Shown here piece after piece: positions 48,889-59,085 of a stretch of DNA of 64,000 nucleotides. The position numbers and the translations under genes were made by a program. Source of the stretch: Picochlorum sp. 'celeri' (Eukaryota; Chlorophyta; Trebouxiophyceae); the NCBI GenBank assembly GCA_010909725.1, contig JAACMV010000022.1, forward strand, positions 124,001-188,000, given 5' to 3'. Each line of letters begins with the position of its first letter. The stretch's first letter is position 1. The notes below the pieces were generated by a model. It saw only the letters and a program-made list of their open reading frames with translations, was not told the origin of the DNA and ran no database searches.

Positions 48889-51660
48889 ATGGGTTCTCTC
48901 GGATGGAAAAAGTTTGACTTTTTCGATTCATCTGTGGTGCATGGGAGTACTGGTCGCAAGGGTGGAGGAGAGTCGAAGTCAGTCCAACATGGCTGGAATT
49001 CTTCAGAAGGAGAGCGACTGTGTACTGTTGAGCGCCTGGTGGCTGATGAAACGAATGATGGATATTTTTGGGTGGGTTCAACGACGGGCATGGTGTATAG
49101 GATGCACGTCGAGAGTCGGTTTGAAGCGCATAGTGAAAATGGGATTGATAAAGCATTTCCGGTCCTGGAAGAGGAAGGAGCCCGTGTGGTGTATTTAGAA
49201 CACATACGTCCAGCTGATACAGAGTTGCTTGTTGCTGTCGGGGTGCATGATGGGGATCCTCGTATGGAGTTTTTATGTTGGGAGGTGGAGAGTTTTGCTG
49301 TGGTTCCCAAGCAGCTTGTGTCTTCTCGGGTGTTTCGATCTGTCAAGGTGCCAGAAGGACGCATCACGTGTGTTGATGTGGAATGTGGTGGATGGCCACA
49401 TGTGTACATCACAATTGGAACGAGCCTAGGAGGGGTCTATGTATACTCGTGTGCGGATGTTACAAAAAGGGGCATGGCATTTCAAATGCCCTTTGGGCAT
49501 CATGTGATTAAAGGTGGCCACGAGGTGGTCGATGTTCATATGATGAAAAAGGGTAGAGATGAAGTATATGTGTATGGAGTGTCTGGCAGTGGGGTGGTCG
49601 GGATTGATGTGTTGACTGGGAGGGTGCTGATGGAAGATGATATCCAGGCTTGTCCAGAATGCTCTGATGTGAACCAGATGGGAGAATTGGTCATGTGCAA
49701 TACTGATGGTATTTTCTTTTATGATATACATGATGGGAGAACTGTTGCGGCTTCTATCAAGGGAGAAAAGGAGAAGATGGTGTGTTTTGGTGAGTATGTG
49801 CTTGTGTGCTTTTCAGAAGAAAGCATGGTGAAGATGTTGCATGTGCAGCGAAAGATTGTTGCATGCAGCATGCAGCTTGATGCACCTGTACGAGTATTAT
49901 TTAGACAGAATATAGATGATAGGGAATGTTTGATTCTGATGGATGGGAATGAGCAGATGCATAGGGTGTTGGAAAGGAGTCCAGAGAGCCAGATTGATGC
50001 CCTGTGTAACAGCAGGTGTTTCACTCAGGCACTTCGTATGTGTGAGGGGCGTGGGGAGGCGCTACAGGCGGAAGCTAATCGACGACATGGAGATTATTTG
50101 TTCGAGAAGCGCGACTTTGACGCCGCGACTGAGGCCTATATTCGAACGATTGGGTTTCTTGAGACGTCATACCCTATCCAGAAGTTGCTCAATGCACAGC
50201 AAATACATAATTTATGTACATATGTTCGGGCGGTGTTCGATAAAAAGATGGCATCCGGGGATCATATCTCGTTATTGATACAGTCGTATGCTAAAGCAAA
50301 GGCGACTTTGGAAATTGATTCATTCGTGGCTGAGCTGTGTGCCATGCACAGAGAGTATACGTTTGACACAGATGCAGCGATTGGAGTCCTAAGGGATAAT
50401 GGTCTTGTGCAACATGCGCTAGATATTGCTGAGGCGTATAACAAGGATGAGATGTATGTCTCGATTGTTTTGAATGAGCGGGAAGGATTTAAGGATGTCC
50501 TTGATTACCTTCGGTCAAAACCAAGGGAATTTGCAGCCAAGGAGTTGGCACATCATGGAAAAGTATTGTTGCAGAAAGAGCCGGTTGATACCACTGCTTT
50601 GCTAATGGAACTATGTTTACCTCCAGAGGGGGACTCAAAGGATACCTTTATTGCGGATTTGGCAAGCTTTTCACAATTGTATATTGACAATCCCCAAGAT
50701 TTGAGATATGCGTGTGAAGCCATATTGGCCATGGGAAACCTCGATTTGCCTTCTAAAAAGAGTTTGTATCACAATCTGTTTGATATTTACTTGAGCTCAG
50801 ATCGATGTGACGCAGATATGGATGTAGCTATGGATTTGTTAAAGCGAGGGTGGGTGCCAGGACATGAGCCAGAGTATGATGCTGATGTTGTTCTCACAAG
50901 TTGTCGACTCCATGGCTTCCATAAAGGCCTGATATTCATAAACTTGATGTTACATCGCTATAGAGAAGCTATTGCTGTCATGGCAGAAATTCATGACTGG
51001 CGTGGTATCGTGCAAACCTGTCAAAAGCATGGCGATGCATCACAAGGAGGTGATTCAATGGTGTGGCATGATGCACTTGTGCGGATGGCATCACCTGCTG
51101 CAGGTCCTGGAGGAGAAGAGGCACTCAAGACGCTTTTGGAGCTGGTCGAAGAGAATGCTATACTACCTCCTTTGACAGTGTTGAACGTGTTGGCAAAGAA
51201 TCCTCATCTGAAATTAGGCCTGGTGAAACAATACTTTGCCAATCTTTTCGAGTCAGAGTATGAATGTATCAAAGAGTACGAGAAGGAGATTGAGCAAATA
51301 CGCAAGAACATAGAATCACAGGAACGTCTCCTGCATCAACTAGAGAATGAGCCAACTGTGTTTCAGGCAACAAAAGATTCTCAAACGGGTGCACCTCTTG
51401 AGCTGCCTCTTGTTCATTTCATGTGTGGACATTCTTTCAATATGAGGACACTGGGTGATCAGGACGAACCAGAGTGTCCCTTATGCTCAGAGGACCATAC
51501 GCGAATTCAGGAAATGACAAAGAGCTTCAGGGCAGCATCTCAAGACAAGGATTCATTCTTCAGGCAGCTCAGGGCTGCCGACGACGGCTTCCATTTTGTT
51601 GCCGAGGCATTCGGCAAAGGGTATCTCAACCATTGTGATGAATCCACCAATTCCATGTAA
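48889..51660 (+). CDS. VPS11: Vps11, HOPS/CORVET core subunit, with degenerate RING
   Basis: 923 residues, single exon. The N-terminal ~350 residues are a beta-propeller (WKKFDFFD start, as in Vps11; ITCVDVECGGWPHVYITIGT, GGVYVYSCADVTKRG). A clathrin-type helical solenoid follows (GDYLFEKRDFDAATEAYIRT followed by IGFLETSYPIQKLL, family-diagnostic), then a coiled coil (ECIKEYEKEIEQIRKNIESQ). The C-terminal LPLVHFMCGHSFNMRTLGDQ is followed by ECPLC. The usual first Cys pair and the His/Cys after GHSF are replaced (N and T), so only part of the RING-H2 zinc ligands remain. Vps11 holds together the tethering complexes for endosome and vacuole fusion. It is transcribed divergently from the plastid-protein gene. 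Confidence 0.93.
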   Translation: MGSLGWKKFDFFDSSVVHGSTGRKGGGESKSVQHGWNSSEGERLCTVERLVADETNDGYFWVGSTTGMVYRMHVESRFEAHSENGIDKAFPVLEEEGARVVYLEHIRPADTELLVAVGVHDGDPRMEFLCWEVESFAVVPKQLVSSRVFRSVKVPEGRITCVDVECGGWPHVYITIGTSLGGVYVYSCADVTKRGMAFQMPFGHHVIKGGHEVVDVHMMKKGRDEVYVYGVSGSGVVGIDVLTGRVLMEDDIQACPECSDVNQMGELVMCNTDGIFFYDIHDGRTVAASIKGEKEKMVCFGEYVLVCFSEESMVKMLHVQRKIVACSMQLDAPVRVLFRQNIDDRECLILMDGNEQMHRVLERSPESQIDALCNSRCFTQALRMCEGRGEALQAEANRRHGDYLFEKRDFDAATEAYIRTIGFLETSYPIQKLLNAQQIHNLCTYVRAVFDKKMASGDHISLLIQSYAKAKATLEIDSFVAELCAMHREYTFDTDAAIGVLRDNGLVQHALDIAEAYNKDEMYVSIVLNEREGFKDVLDYLRSKPREFAAKELAHHGKVLLQKEPVDTTALLMELCLPPEGDSKDTFIADLASFSQLYIDNPQDLRYACEAILAMGNLDLPSKKSLYHNLFDIYLSSDRCDADMDVAMDLLKRGWVPGHEPEYDADVVLTSCRLHGFHKGLIFINLMLHRYREAIAVMAEIHDWRGIVQTCQKHGDASQGGDSMVWHDALVRMASPAAGPGGEEALKTLLELVEENAILPPLTVLNVLAKNPHLKLGLVKQYFANLFESEYECIKEYEKEIEQIRKNIESQERLLHQLENEPTVFQATKDSQTGAPLELPLVHFMCGHSFNMRTLGDQDEPECPLCSEDHTRIQEMTKSFRAASQDKDSFFRQLRAADDGFHFVAEAFGKGYLNHCDESTNSM

Positions 51661-51807
51661 CAACACTGACCGTCTGCCCATTCGTGAAGGTCACAAAACC
51701 AGCCATGCTGATGCTCTCTTCTTCCCAGGAGAGAGGTCAGATTCCAGGATCTTGGTCTGCTCACGCACATTGCCATCCACATTGTATCAAAATGTTTATA
51801 AAACATA

Positions 51808-53196
51808 ATGAGAGAAACAGAATGGAGTGAAGAGTCCAAACGATGGACATTTGGTACGCTAAAAGAGGTCGTCTCTGAAGTGCCAAAAGGACCTGACACA
51901 ATTGCGCTGCATGGCGGATTGCCTCCAGAGGAGAGCTTTCCGATTCAGTCAATTCAAATTAAATTATATAATGATGAAATCGTGGAAATTCCGGCGTCAA
52001 TGAGCCAGCAGCAGTACAATATCAATGCGTATGGTTACGAGCCTCTGAGAGCCTGGTGTCAGGACCACACGAAGAGCCAGCATACATGTTGCAGTATGCA
52101 CCGCACCATGGTGACAGATAGCACAACGCATGCATTAGACGTAGTGACATCTCTTCTTTTGAATCCCGGCGATGCGATTTTGATTGAAGAATTCACCTAT
52201 TCCCATTTCATTGACTGCACAGTGGACAGGAAAGAATACCAGTCTTTGGCAGTTCCAATGGACAATGACGGCATTATTCCCGACGAATTGGAGCGCATCA
52301 TAGAAAAGCAATTGAGCTCAAAAGTTAATGGCACGGAATGCAATGGAGTGCATTCGCGGGCCATTCCAAAGGTGTTGTATCTCATTCCGACTGCCCAGAA
52401 CCCAACAGGTGGGTCACTTCCAAAGGATAGGCGAGCAGATATATATCGAATATGCCAAAAGTATGACATCTACATCATCGAAGATGATCCATATTACTAT
52501 CTTCAGTATGCATTAGACGAATCAGAGCGAGCCCAACCGGGATTAAGCGGACTCGAGTCCCATAGCCTGCTCCCATTGGATGAGGATGGACGAGTCATCC
52601 GCCTTGATTCTTTTGCCAAATTCCTAGCACCTGGTTTTCGCCTCGGTTGGGCGACTGCATCCGAACGTATCATTGAAAAAATGGCAATGCAAATTCAATC
52701 AGAGACGCTCGGAGGCAATATGATGAGTCAAAGCATTGTTGCTGCCATGCTGGAGCATTGGGGATACCATGGCTTGGAAGCATATGTGAGAAGAATGCAG
52801 AAACTCTACTCGGACAGGGCAGCACTGACACTTCATTCTTTAGAAAAGTATATGAAAGACCTTGCTGAATGGAGAATACCGACGGGAGGCATGTTCATGG
52901 TACGTTCTGATTCTTTTTCACACATGATTGATGATGACACACCATTTTGATTCACCAAACATTGTCCTATGCAGTGGCTCAAACTCCTCCATGTTTCCGA
53001 TGCACACGATGTATTCATCTCACTCCGTAAACAGGGCATCATAGTTCTCCCAGGATATATATCACAAGTAGAGAAGTACCGGGACGGTAATCGCATTCCC
53101 TGTCCCTACATTCGCATATCATTCAGCCATGCATCCCATGCTGCACTTCAGCATGGCATTGAGAGAATGGGTTCCATTCTCCGCTCACACGAATAA
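51808..53196 (+). CDS. PLP-dependent aminotransferase, aminoadipate/kynurenine (AADAT, LysN) type
   Basis: Two exons (51808-52899 and 52975-53196; 75-bp intron GTACGT..ATGCAG) give 437 residues. Fold-type I motifs: ALHGGLPPEESFP and YGYEPLRAW (substrate loop), STTHALDVVTSLLLNPGDAI, LYLIPTAQNPTGGSLPKDRR (Asn for PLP), YIIEDDPYYYLQY (Asp and Tyr), LDSFAKFLAPGFRLGW with the PLP Lys in SFAK and the Arg, and a final YIRISFSHAS with the carboxylate-binding Arg. The group converts 2-aminoadipate, kynurenine or aromatic amino acids with 2-oxoglutarate; the exact substrate is not decided by sequence. No targeting peptide is obvious. It ends 63 bp from the convergent atpD gene. Confidence 0.9.
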
Positions 53197-53259
53197 AACA
53201 ACACATATTTATTTATTTTTCTAATAAATTGTTACACAAACAATTATTCAAACAAAATC

Positions 53260-54345
53260 TTACTGGGCATTTGCAGTAGCCATGAGCTCATTTCCAATCT
53301 TATCGAGCTGTCCCTTGACAGACAGATCAATCTGAGAGGATCCCCATTCTACAACAAATCCAGCAACAAGGCTCTCATCAACGACTGGCTTGATCTTAAC
53401 ATTCTTAGACTTGGTAAGCTCCTGAAGCTTCTTGGCAATAAGGAACTGCTGCTCCTGCTCCAGCTTGACAGCAGAGCGGAGGACGGCAACCTGTGTATCA
53501 GTCAACTCACAGTACTTGCTCTCAAAAGCATCGCACACCTCAACAATAGCATCAATACGTCCCTGATCGATCAAAATGTTCAAGAAGTTGACAGTATACT
53601 TGTTGAATCCAGACTCGGATGCCATCTGGGCAATCATCTGCTTCTTCTTGTCCTCTGGAATGGTAGGGTTGGCCAAGAACTCCTTGATATCCTGGCTATC
53701 CTTCATCACAGTGCTAATAGCATCAATATCAGCATGGACGGCATCAAGAGCTCCATTTCCCTGGGCAGTGCTCAACAGAGCATTGGCATAGGCAGTTCCA
53801 ACAGCTTCATATTCGATCTGCACACACACAACACACATGATCAGCATCCCGCAGCATGAAGAACACAACAGAGTATATAAACGGAGCAAATACATCCATC
53901 AACGTGCTATATGGCTGTGTTTGGAAGGTACCCTATCTGGCAGCACAGACGCCGGCCTGCTGATTGCAGCAACAATGAACTCTCCCATTCGTCCATCACA
54001 GCTCCCATGAATGCCCAAATTTCTCTTCATATTTATTTTTTTGGGTATCACGGTGTTGCAAACGCATGATCGACTGGGATGACACTATTCTGACCAATCC
54101 AAAACTGGCGCTGCCTCGCCGGGCTACCAAACCAACACAGAGGTCGTCCCATGGACATACATTGCCCTCCGTTGCACTCGAATATCACTCATATAATTAC
54201 TCTCTCTGTCTCAGACAGGTAGACGTACCTTTGCCATGGTCACTACCTTGTGAGCCCTACGGGCAGACATTGTGCGAGCGCGGACAGCGACTCCACGCAC
54301 AAAAGCCTTGGATGGGGCAATGTGAGTTCTCATAGAAGTCTGCAT
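53260..54345 (-). CDS. ATPD: Chloroplast ATP synthase delta subunit
   Basis: Exon 1 (54345-54229) encodes a 39-residue transit peptide (MQTSMRTHIAPSKAFVRGVA VRAR..). A 411-bp intron, the longest in the window, follows, then exon 2 (53817-53260), total 224 residues. The mature part matches chloroplast delta/OSCP: YANALLSTAQGNGALDAVHA, EFLANPTIPEDKKKQMIAQM, NFLNILIDQGRIDAIVEVCD, then SKYCELTDTQVAVLRSAVKL and VAGFVVEWGSSQIDLSVKGQ. The LTDTQVA..RSAVKLEQEQ segment is nearly as in green algae, unlike mitochondrial OSCP. Delta links the catalytic head to the peripheral stalk of CF1Fo. Nuclear coding supports a green-lineage plastid. Confidence 0.95.
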
Positions 54346-54556
54346 TGTGTGTATTGTCTAAGAGATGGGATGCTTCAAAAGAAATATGCCTGCATCGGAG
54401 GGGATGAGAAACGCTTATCCTCGTCGGTCGGATGGGATAGTGTCCAAAGTACTTCGGGGATCTGGAAATTCCGTAAATAAACAGTTTAGATACACGAGTT
54501 GAGAGGGCGTCCATGTGGGTATGTTTCACCATAATAATCTTTGATCAGATACGAGT

Positions 54557-56359
54557 ATGGTCGCTGTGGGAAGAAGAGCGTGTTCCTATATAGAGATGCG
54601 GCTGGGAAATCAAGCACACTTGCCACAGAGGGGAGTTTTGTATACCGATAGACTAAGGAGCTTGTCGATCGGCATTGGTGGTGCTATACGAGTACCAGAA
54701 ACGTGTAGCAGAAGACTGGTACATTCGGATATGCAGGGTCCTTCAGCAATGGTAGGACAGAGTCGTATGACTGCAGTTCATGCCCAACTTCAGGCTGCTG
54801 GATCGGAGGCTGGAGGTGTTGGTAGCGGGGTGCAAGGGACGCTTCTGTGTTCAAGTCTGACAGCATCTACCATGAAAGGGATGATTGAGGAGGCGAAGGA
54901 GGCCAAGGCTGCTGGGGCGGATTCGGTGGAGCTGAGGCTGGATTATTTGGTGGATTTTGATGCTGGGAATGATTTAGAGGGGTTGCTGAATGCGATTGAT
55001 CTGCCGTGCATTGTGACATTTAGGCCTTTGTGGGAGGGTGGAAAGTATGGAGGGGAAGAGGCGCCTCGGTTGGCTGCGTTGAAGTTGGCCATGGAGTTGG
55101 GAGCAGCGTATGTGGATGTGGAGTTCTTGGTGGCCCAGGTGTTTTTCGCCGCCTTGAAGGCAGACAATAAAACGTACAAGACTAAAGTGATTGTTTCATC
55201 TCATGATTATGAGAATACGGCGAGCGATGAGAAATTGAGGCAGTTGGTTGCTGCTATTCGTGGCGTGGGTGCAGATATTGTAAAGTTTGCGACGACAGGA
55301 AATGATATTACGGATGCAAATAGGGTGTTGTCAATTGTCAGAGAGGCGTCGAAAGATGGTCCAGTGATTGGTTTGTGTATGGGGGAGAAGGGACAGGCGA
55401 CGAGAATATTGGCACCAAAATATGGTGGGTTTTTGACATTTGGAGCATTGAGTCCTGAGCGTCAGACAGCGCCAGGGCAGCCAACAATTCATCAGTTGGT
55501 CAATCTATATAGATTGAAGGAGCAGAGCAAAGACACAAAGGTTCTTGGAATTGTGGGAAATCCTATTGGGCATAGTAAATCTCCAGCCATTCATAATGCT
55601 GCTCTCTCTCAGGGAGGCCTTGATTATGTGTATGTTCCATTGTTGGTGGATGATTTCGATGCATTTATGGAATCTCTACCGGATTCTGACTGGGTTGGAC
55701 TTGGGGTAACCATCCCTCATAAAACAGCTGCGTTGGCTGCTGCAGTGGAGGCAGATGATGTTGCACGGCAGATTGGTGCAGCCAATACTCTTGTACGCTG
55801 TGAGGATGGTGGATTTAAGGCATTCAACACTGATTGGCTCGCAGCAATATCGTCGATAGAAAATGCCATGGAGAAAACTTCTGGTGAGTCTCCATTGAAG
55901 GGCAAAAAGGTTGTTGTTCTTGGTGCTGGAGGTGCTGGAAGAGCTCTTGCATTTGGAGCAGCCTCGCGAGGTGCCCATGTCGTTGTTGCGAATAGAACTG
56001 TAGATAAAGCATCAGATCTTGCTCGCCAACTTAGTCCCCCAGGAGAAGGCGTGTCCTTGGCAGATTTACAGAATGGAAAGGTCCAAGGGGATGTTTTGGT
56101 GAACACAACATCAGTAGGAATGCAGCCACATGATGATCAGTCACCCTTGCCAGAGGGCGTTACCGCAACATTCTCGGTTGTATTTGATGCCGTGTATACG
56201 CCATTGCATACCAAGCTTTTGCAGCATGCAGAGAAGGCTGGAGCAACAATAGTCACTGGAGAGAAAATGTTTGTAGGGCAGGCTGCTGAGCAATACCACT
56301 TATTCACTGGGGAACATCCTGACACAGAACTCATGACAAATATCGTTCTTGGAAAATGA
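54557..56359 (+). CDS. DHQ-SDH: Bifunctional 3-dehydroquinate dehydratase-shikimate dehydrogenase
   Basis: 600 residues, single exon. The first ~90 residues are a plastid-type presequence. Type I dehydratase: LLCSSLTASTMKGMIEEAKE near 100, DSVELRLDYL, CIVTFRPLWEGGKYGG, catalytic His in VSSHDYE near 214, Schiff-base Lys in IVKFATTGND near 244, then GLCMGEKGQATRILAPKYGG. Shikimate dehydrogenase: IVGNPIGHSKSPAIHNAALS near 331-350 (SKS binds shikimate), VTIPHKTAAL (catalytic Lys), GAANTLV, FNTDWLA, the NADP fold VLGAGGAGRALAFGAASRGA followed by HVVVANRT near 453-480, and NTTSVGM. It converts dehydroquinate to shikimate in the plastid, as in plants. Its 3' 760 bp lie inside the tandem repeat, so truncated copies follow at 59086 and 62572. 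Confidence 0.96.
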   Translation: MVAVGRRACSYIEMRLGNQAHLPQRGVLYTDRLRSLSIGIGGAIRVPETCSRRLVHSDMQGPSAMVGQSRMTAVHAQLQAAGSEAGGVGSGVQGTLLCSSLTASTMKGMIEEAKEAKAAGADSVELRLDYLVDFDAGNDLEGLLNAIDLPCIVTFRPLWEGGKYGGEEAPRLAALKLAMELGAAYVDVEFLVAQVFFAALKADNKTYKTKVIVSSHDYENTASDEKLRQLVAAIRGVGADIVKFATTGNDITDANRVLSIVREASKDGPVIGLCMGEKGQATRILAPKYGGFLTFGALSPERQTAPGQPTIHQLVNLYRLKEQSKDTKVLGIVGNPIGHSKSPAIHNAALSQGGLDYVYVPLLVDDFDAFMESLPDSDWVGLGVTIPHKTAALAAAVEADDVARQIGAANTLVRCEDGGFKAFNTDWLAAISSIENAMEKTSGESPLKGKKVVVLGAGGAGRALAFGAASRGAHVVVANRTVDKASDLARQLSPPGEGVSLADLQNGKVQGDVLVNTTSVGMQPHDDQSPLPEGVTATFSVVFDAVYTPLHTKLLQHAEKAGATIVTGEKMFVGQAAEQYHLFTGEHPDTELMTNIVLGK

Positions 56360-56392
56360 CAACGTAACAATTTTTTAAATAACATTGAATAC

Positions 56393-57385
56393 CTATTTCG
56401 TTGCCCCTCCAGGCATTGACTGCAGAATATCCAACAATGCTGCAGGATCATTCATGACTTGCGCAGCTATTTCTGACGCTTCATTTTTCTTTTCATCATC
56501 ATTGACTATTTGAAGTTCTTCAGAAGCGCCGTTATTATTCTGAGGAGGCGGACCGTCTTCTTCTACTGCAGGCTGCTCAACATAACTCCCCGAGCTTGGG
56601 AGCACACTGAGAGCCCCCAAGGCAGCATTGTACTTTCTATGTTCTTCCTGTACCAACACTTCCAAGTGATCGATGACAGCCTTCCGTGTGTCCATCTCAT
56701 CCTTCAAAGCCTGTTGAAAATTCTGGAGAGCACCTACATCCTGGCCATGTGAATTGTCATACATATGCTCTGCCCGTGTGCGCTGTTGATGAGACGTTGC
56801 AGCCCGATCCATCTTTTCCATCAAAGTTTGAATATATGAAGGAATACTTGGCTGTGCCGTATTGCTCGCTCGAGGTACAGGGCGACTTTTCCCTTCTGCT
56901 TTTGCTGCAGTGACATACCTGTCCGCATCTTCCACAAACCTCCGAAACTTTGAACTCTTACTTCCAAATACTTGCCGTTTTTCCCATACACTAATCATTC
57001 TATCAACAGATTTCTTCCCCGCATCATCAGCTTTCTGAAGAAATGCAGCAACTGCTTTTGGCAACACTTTTAAAAACTCTTGCACATACTCTGGACCCTT
57101 TTTTCGACTGCACGCAAACACATAGCATCATTACTACTCGTATCATGAATACATTTTTAATCATTCAAAATAATTGTACCTTGTTTGCAGCACATCATTC
57201 GCCAAGTACAACAGAGACAACTTTTTTTTCGTAGAGGACTTGGAAAAGTATGCTTCCCACCACATTACAACTTTGCTGGCTTCCGATCGCCACAAACATA
57301 TCCAACTCGAAGTACTTTCAATTGATTCTTGGCTATTTGTCAGTTTGTCCATACGCTGAACGAAGGATCCTTCGTCACACGCCAT
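56393..57385 (-). CDS. CID-domain protein (RPRD1/Rtt103-like), copy 1
   Basis: Two exons (57385-57180 and 57107-56393; 72-bp intron) give 306 residues. The first ~135 residues are an RNA polymerase II CTD-interacting domain: RMDKLTNSQESIESTSSWIC, KKKLSLLYLANDVLQTSRKK (the family's LANDV.Q.s.kKG), EYVQEFLKVLPKAVAAFLQK, then SVWEKRQVFGSKSSKFRRF. A coiled coil follows (MDTRKAVIDHLEVLVQEEHR), as in RPRD1/2, and a Pro/Asn-rich tail ends AALLDILQSMPGGATK. Such proteins bind the phosphorylated Pol II tail at gene ends. It shares a 266-bp divergent promoter with ESS2, suggesting joint control of two RNA-processing factors. Confidence 0.9.
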
Positions 57386-57651
57386 GGCTCTTATTCGCCC
57401 CTCAACTCGTATGAAAACTCACTTGATGATGATCAAAGCATGAGAATATTTTTTATTGATTTTTTTAGACCATCCAAGCGTTGAATAGGGGATGTATGGA
57501 TTGCAAGACACGGTGACATAGACAGTTTCTGTGGAACATCGGTCGTGCATCCTTTTTGACCGGAAACGATCAATCTATCAGGAAAATTGGTCTCTTCAAG
57601 GGCGACTAGTAACGGTTGGTCTCACCAAATGGAAAGCTAACCAAGAAAATA
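57386..57651. promoter_or_regulatory. Divergent promoter between CID gene and ESS2
   Basis: 266 bp separate the two start codons. No TATA box is evident at a clear position. The region is repeated exactly as part of each tandem unit, so the extra ESS2 and CID copies keep their own promoter. Confidence 0.5.
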
Positions 57652-58764
57652 ATGACTACACCGTCATATCAGGATGAGAAAGGAATCGTAGAACGAGAAG
57701 CGGGTACGGAGAGACAGCAACAGCAAAGTTCTCGCCATGCAGGAAGAAGGAGGGAGATTATTCTCGACGAGGACGACTGGATAGCTGCAATGGAAGGTAT
57801 AATAGAACGAGATTTTTTTCCAGATTTAAAGACTCTCCGGGAACGCGTGGAGGGGCTCGAACGAGACACTCCAGGCGAAATACTATCATTCAGCCAAGAG
57901 AGAGGGGCAGCAGGTTCTTGGGAGCCAACGCCATACGGACCCGACTCAACAGGAGGAGAGGCGTCGGAAAGGGCTCCCAAGTTGACACTAGATCAGTTTC
58001 TGTCGCGATACACGTCCGAAGATAACGCGAGTTTCCGTGACATACTGGATAGGTCCAACGCTGTGCGAAGGGAAAAGTTCAAGCATCTTTTAAAGCCTCC
58101 CAACCCATGCAATCAGAAGAAGATTACTGAGCGGTTGACTGATGGATATGGGACGACAGGTCAGGGAGAGGATAAAATGATTGGGTGGAAGTATAAACCT
58201 GTGAACATGTTGATGTATGATGGCTCAAGCAGGAAGAGTTTGCCATATTCTTCGAGTGAAAAGCCACGTAAAGTACAGAATGGGGTCAATCACAAGGCTA
58301 CACATGCACACGTGGATACATCCGGGGGTATTGTGTATGGTTCTCGTGAGGGTGGCACTAGCACATCACGAGCAGATGCAACACCTCGGGAGTACAGCAT
58401 CATGGCAACACCGGTCATCGAGCCTGGAGTTGATGCAACGCCTCTTATGACATGGGGTAAAATAGATGCGACTCCTCAGAGGCTCGACCATGACAATGTT
58501 TCAGGATTTAAAGTACAGCAAACTCCCACAAGAGAGCAACTTGCCCACAGCCTTGGAGGCAAGGCATCAAAGGCAATCAACAAGAGGTCTGGGCATGGTA
58601 CTTCTCATGCTGCAAAGCTCGTATCGAGAGCTCTATCACAGAGAGGCTCGGCGACTCCCATGTCTCCAGCTGCTCGCCGACTCGCCGGGCATATAACCAA
58701 AAAGAGAGATACTGATGATGCTTTGAGGGCATCCTACTCTGCTGGTCACAAGAGGCGACGATAA
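57652..58764 (+). CDS. ESS2: ESS2 (DGCR14/Bis1) splicing factor, copy 1
   Basis: 370 residues from the first ATG (57652); the open frame extends 12 codons further without an ATG. Family features: RREIILDEDDWIAAMEGIIE followed by RDFFPDLKTLRERVEGLERD near 38-77 (the ESS2 hallmark), TLDQFLSRYTSEDNASFRDI, a central basic region with many ATP motifs (DATPREYSIMATPVIEPG), and the C-terminal MSPAARRLAGHITKKRD.DD.LRASYS. It is shorter than the human protein (476). ESS2 is a nuclear component of the spliceosome C complex. FRA10AC1, reported to contact it, is also in this window. Confidence 0.92.
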   Translation: MTTPSYQDEKGIVEREAGTERQQQQSSRHAGRRREIILDEDDWIAAMEGIIERDFFPDLKTLRERVEGLERDTPGEILSFSQERGAAGSWEPTPYGPDSTGGEASERAPKLTLDQFLSRYTSEDNASFRDILDRSNAVRREKFKHLLKPPNPCNQKKITERLTDGYGTTGQGEDKMIGWKYKPVNMLMYDGSSRKSLPYSSSEKPRKVQNGVNHKATHAHVDTSGGIVYGSREGGTSTSRADATPREYSIMATPVIEPGVDATPLMTWGKIDATPQRLDHDNVSGFKVQQTPTREQLAHSLGGKASKAINKRSGHGTSHAAKLVSRALSQRGSATPMSPAARRLAGHITKKRDTDDALRASYSAGHKRRR

Positions 58765-58860
58765 CCTCGCCTAGACGTGTCATGAAATTTATTTATTTAT
58801 ATCTAGTAACCAAATCGACGTCTCATGATGTATCTGTAGAAATTGCCTAGTTACACAACG

Positions 58861-59085
58861 ATGAAGGGGCATGGTTTACAGCAAACACCGGGTATTGCGC
58901 CACAGAGGAGAGAAGATATCGAATCCGGGGTAACAATGAAAAGTAAAGGTCCATTTGGGACCAGAAAGCGGCGGAATAGACGTTGTACGCTGCCACTCAA
59001 TGTGTTGCTGGTGCGGTTATCAACAACTTTCCAAGCTGACATGTACACGCAGATTTTCATCTTCTTTTTGCATTACAGGGAACTA
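58861..59085 (+). CDS. 5' end of an unrecognised gene, cut by the repeat junction
   Basis: The frame opens with ATG at 58861 (MKGHGLQQTPGIAPQRREDI) and is basic (GPFGTRKRRNRRC). It runs to the junction at 59085, after which the reading enters the SDH copy in another frame. A GTAACA donor at 58930 and a TTGCATTACAG acceptor at 59068-59078 would make a 149-bp intron in phase 0. The rest of the gene presumably lies after the last repeat unit, beyond the window. Function unknown; it may instead be leader sequence. Confidence 0.35.

Larger units (their letters stand above)
55599..59085. repeat. Tandem 3.49-kb unit, copy 1
   Basis: A unit of 3,487 bp starts within the SDH codons (CTGCTCTCTCTCAGGGAGGC at 55599). 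It contains the SDH 3' part, the CID gene, ESS2 and the start of a further gene. Copy 2 starts at 59086 (3,486 bp) and copy 3 at 62572, cut by the window end. The only difference noted is five versus four T at 57153-57157 and 60641-60644. Confidence 0.97.
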
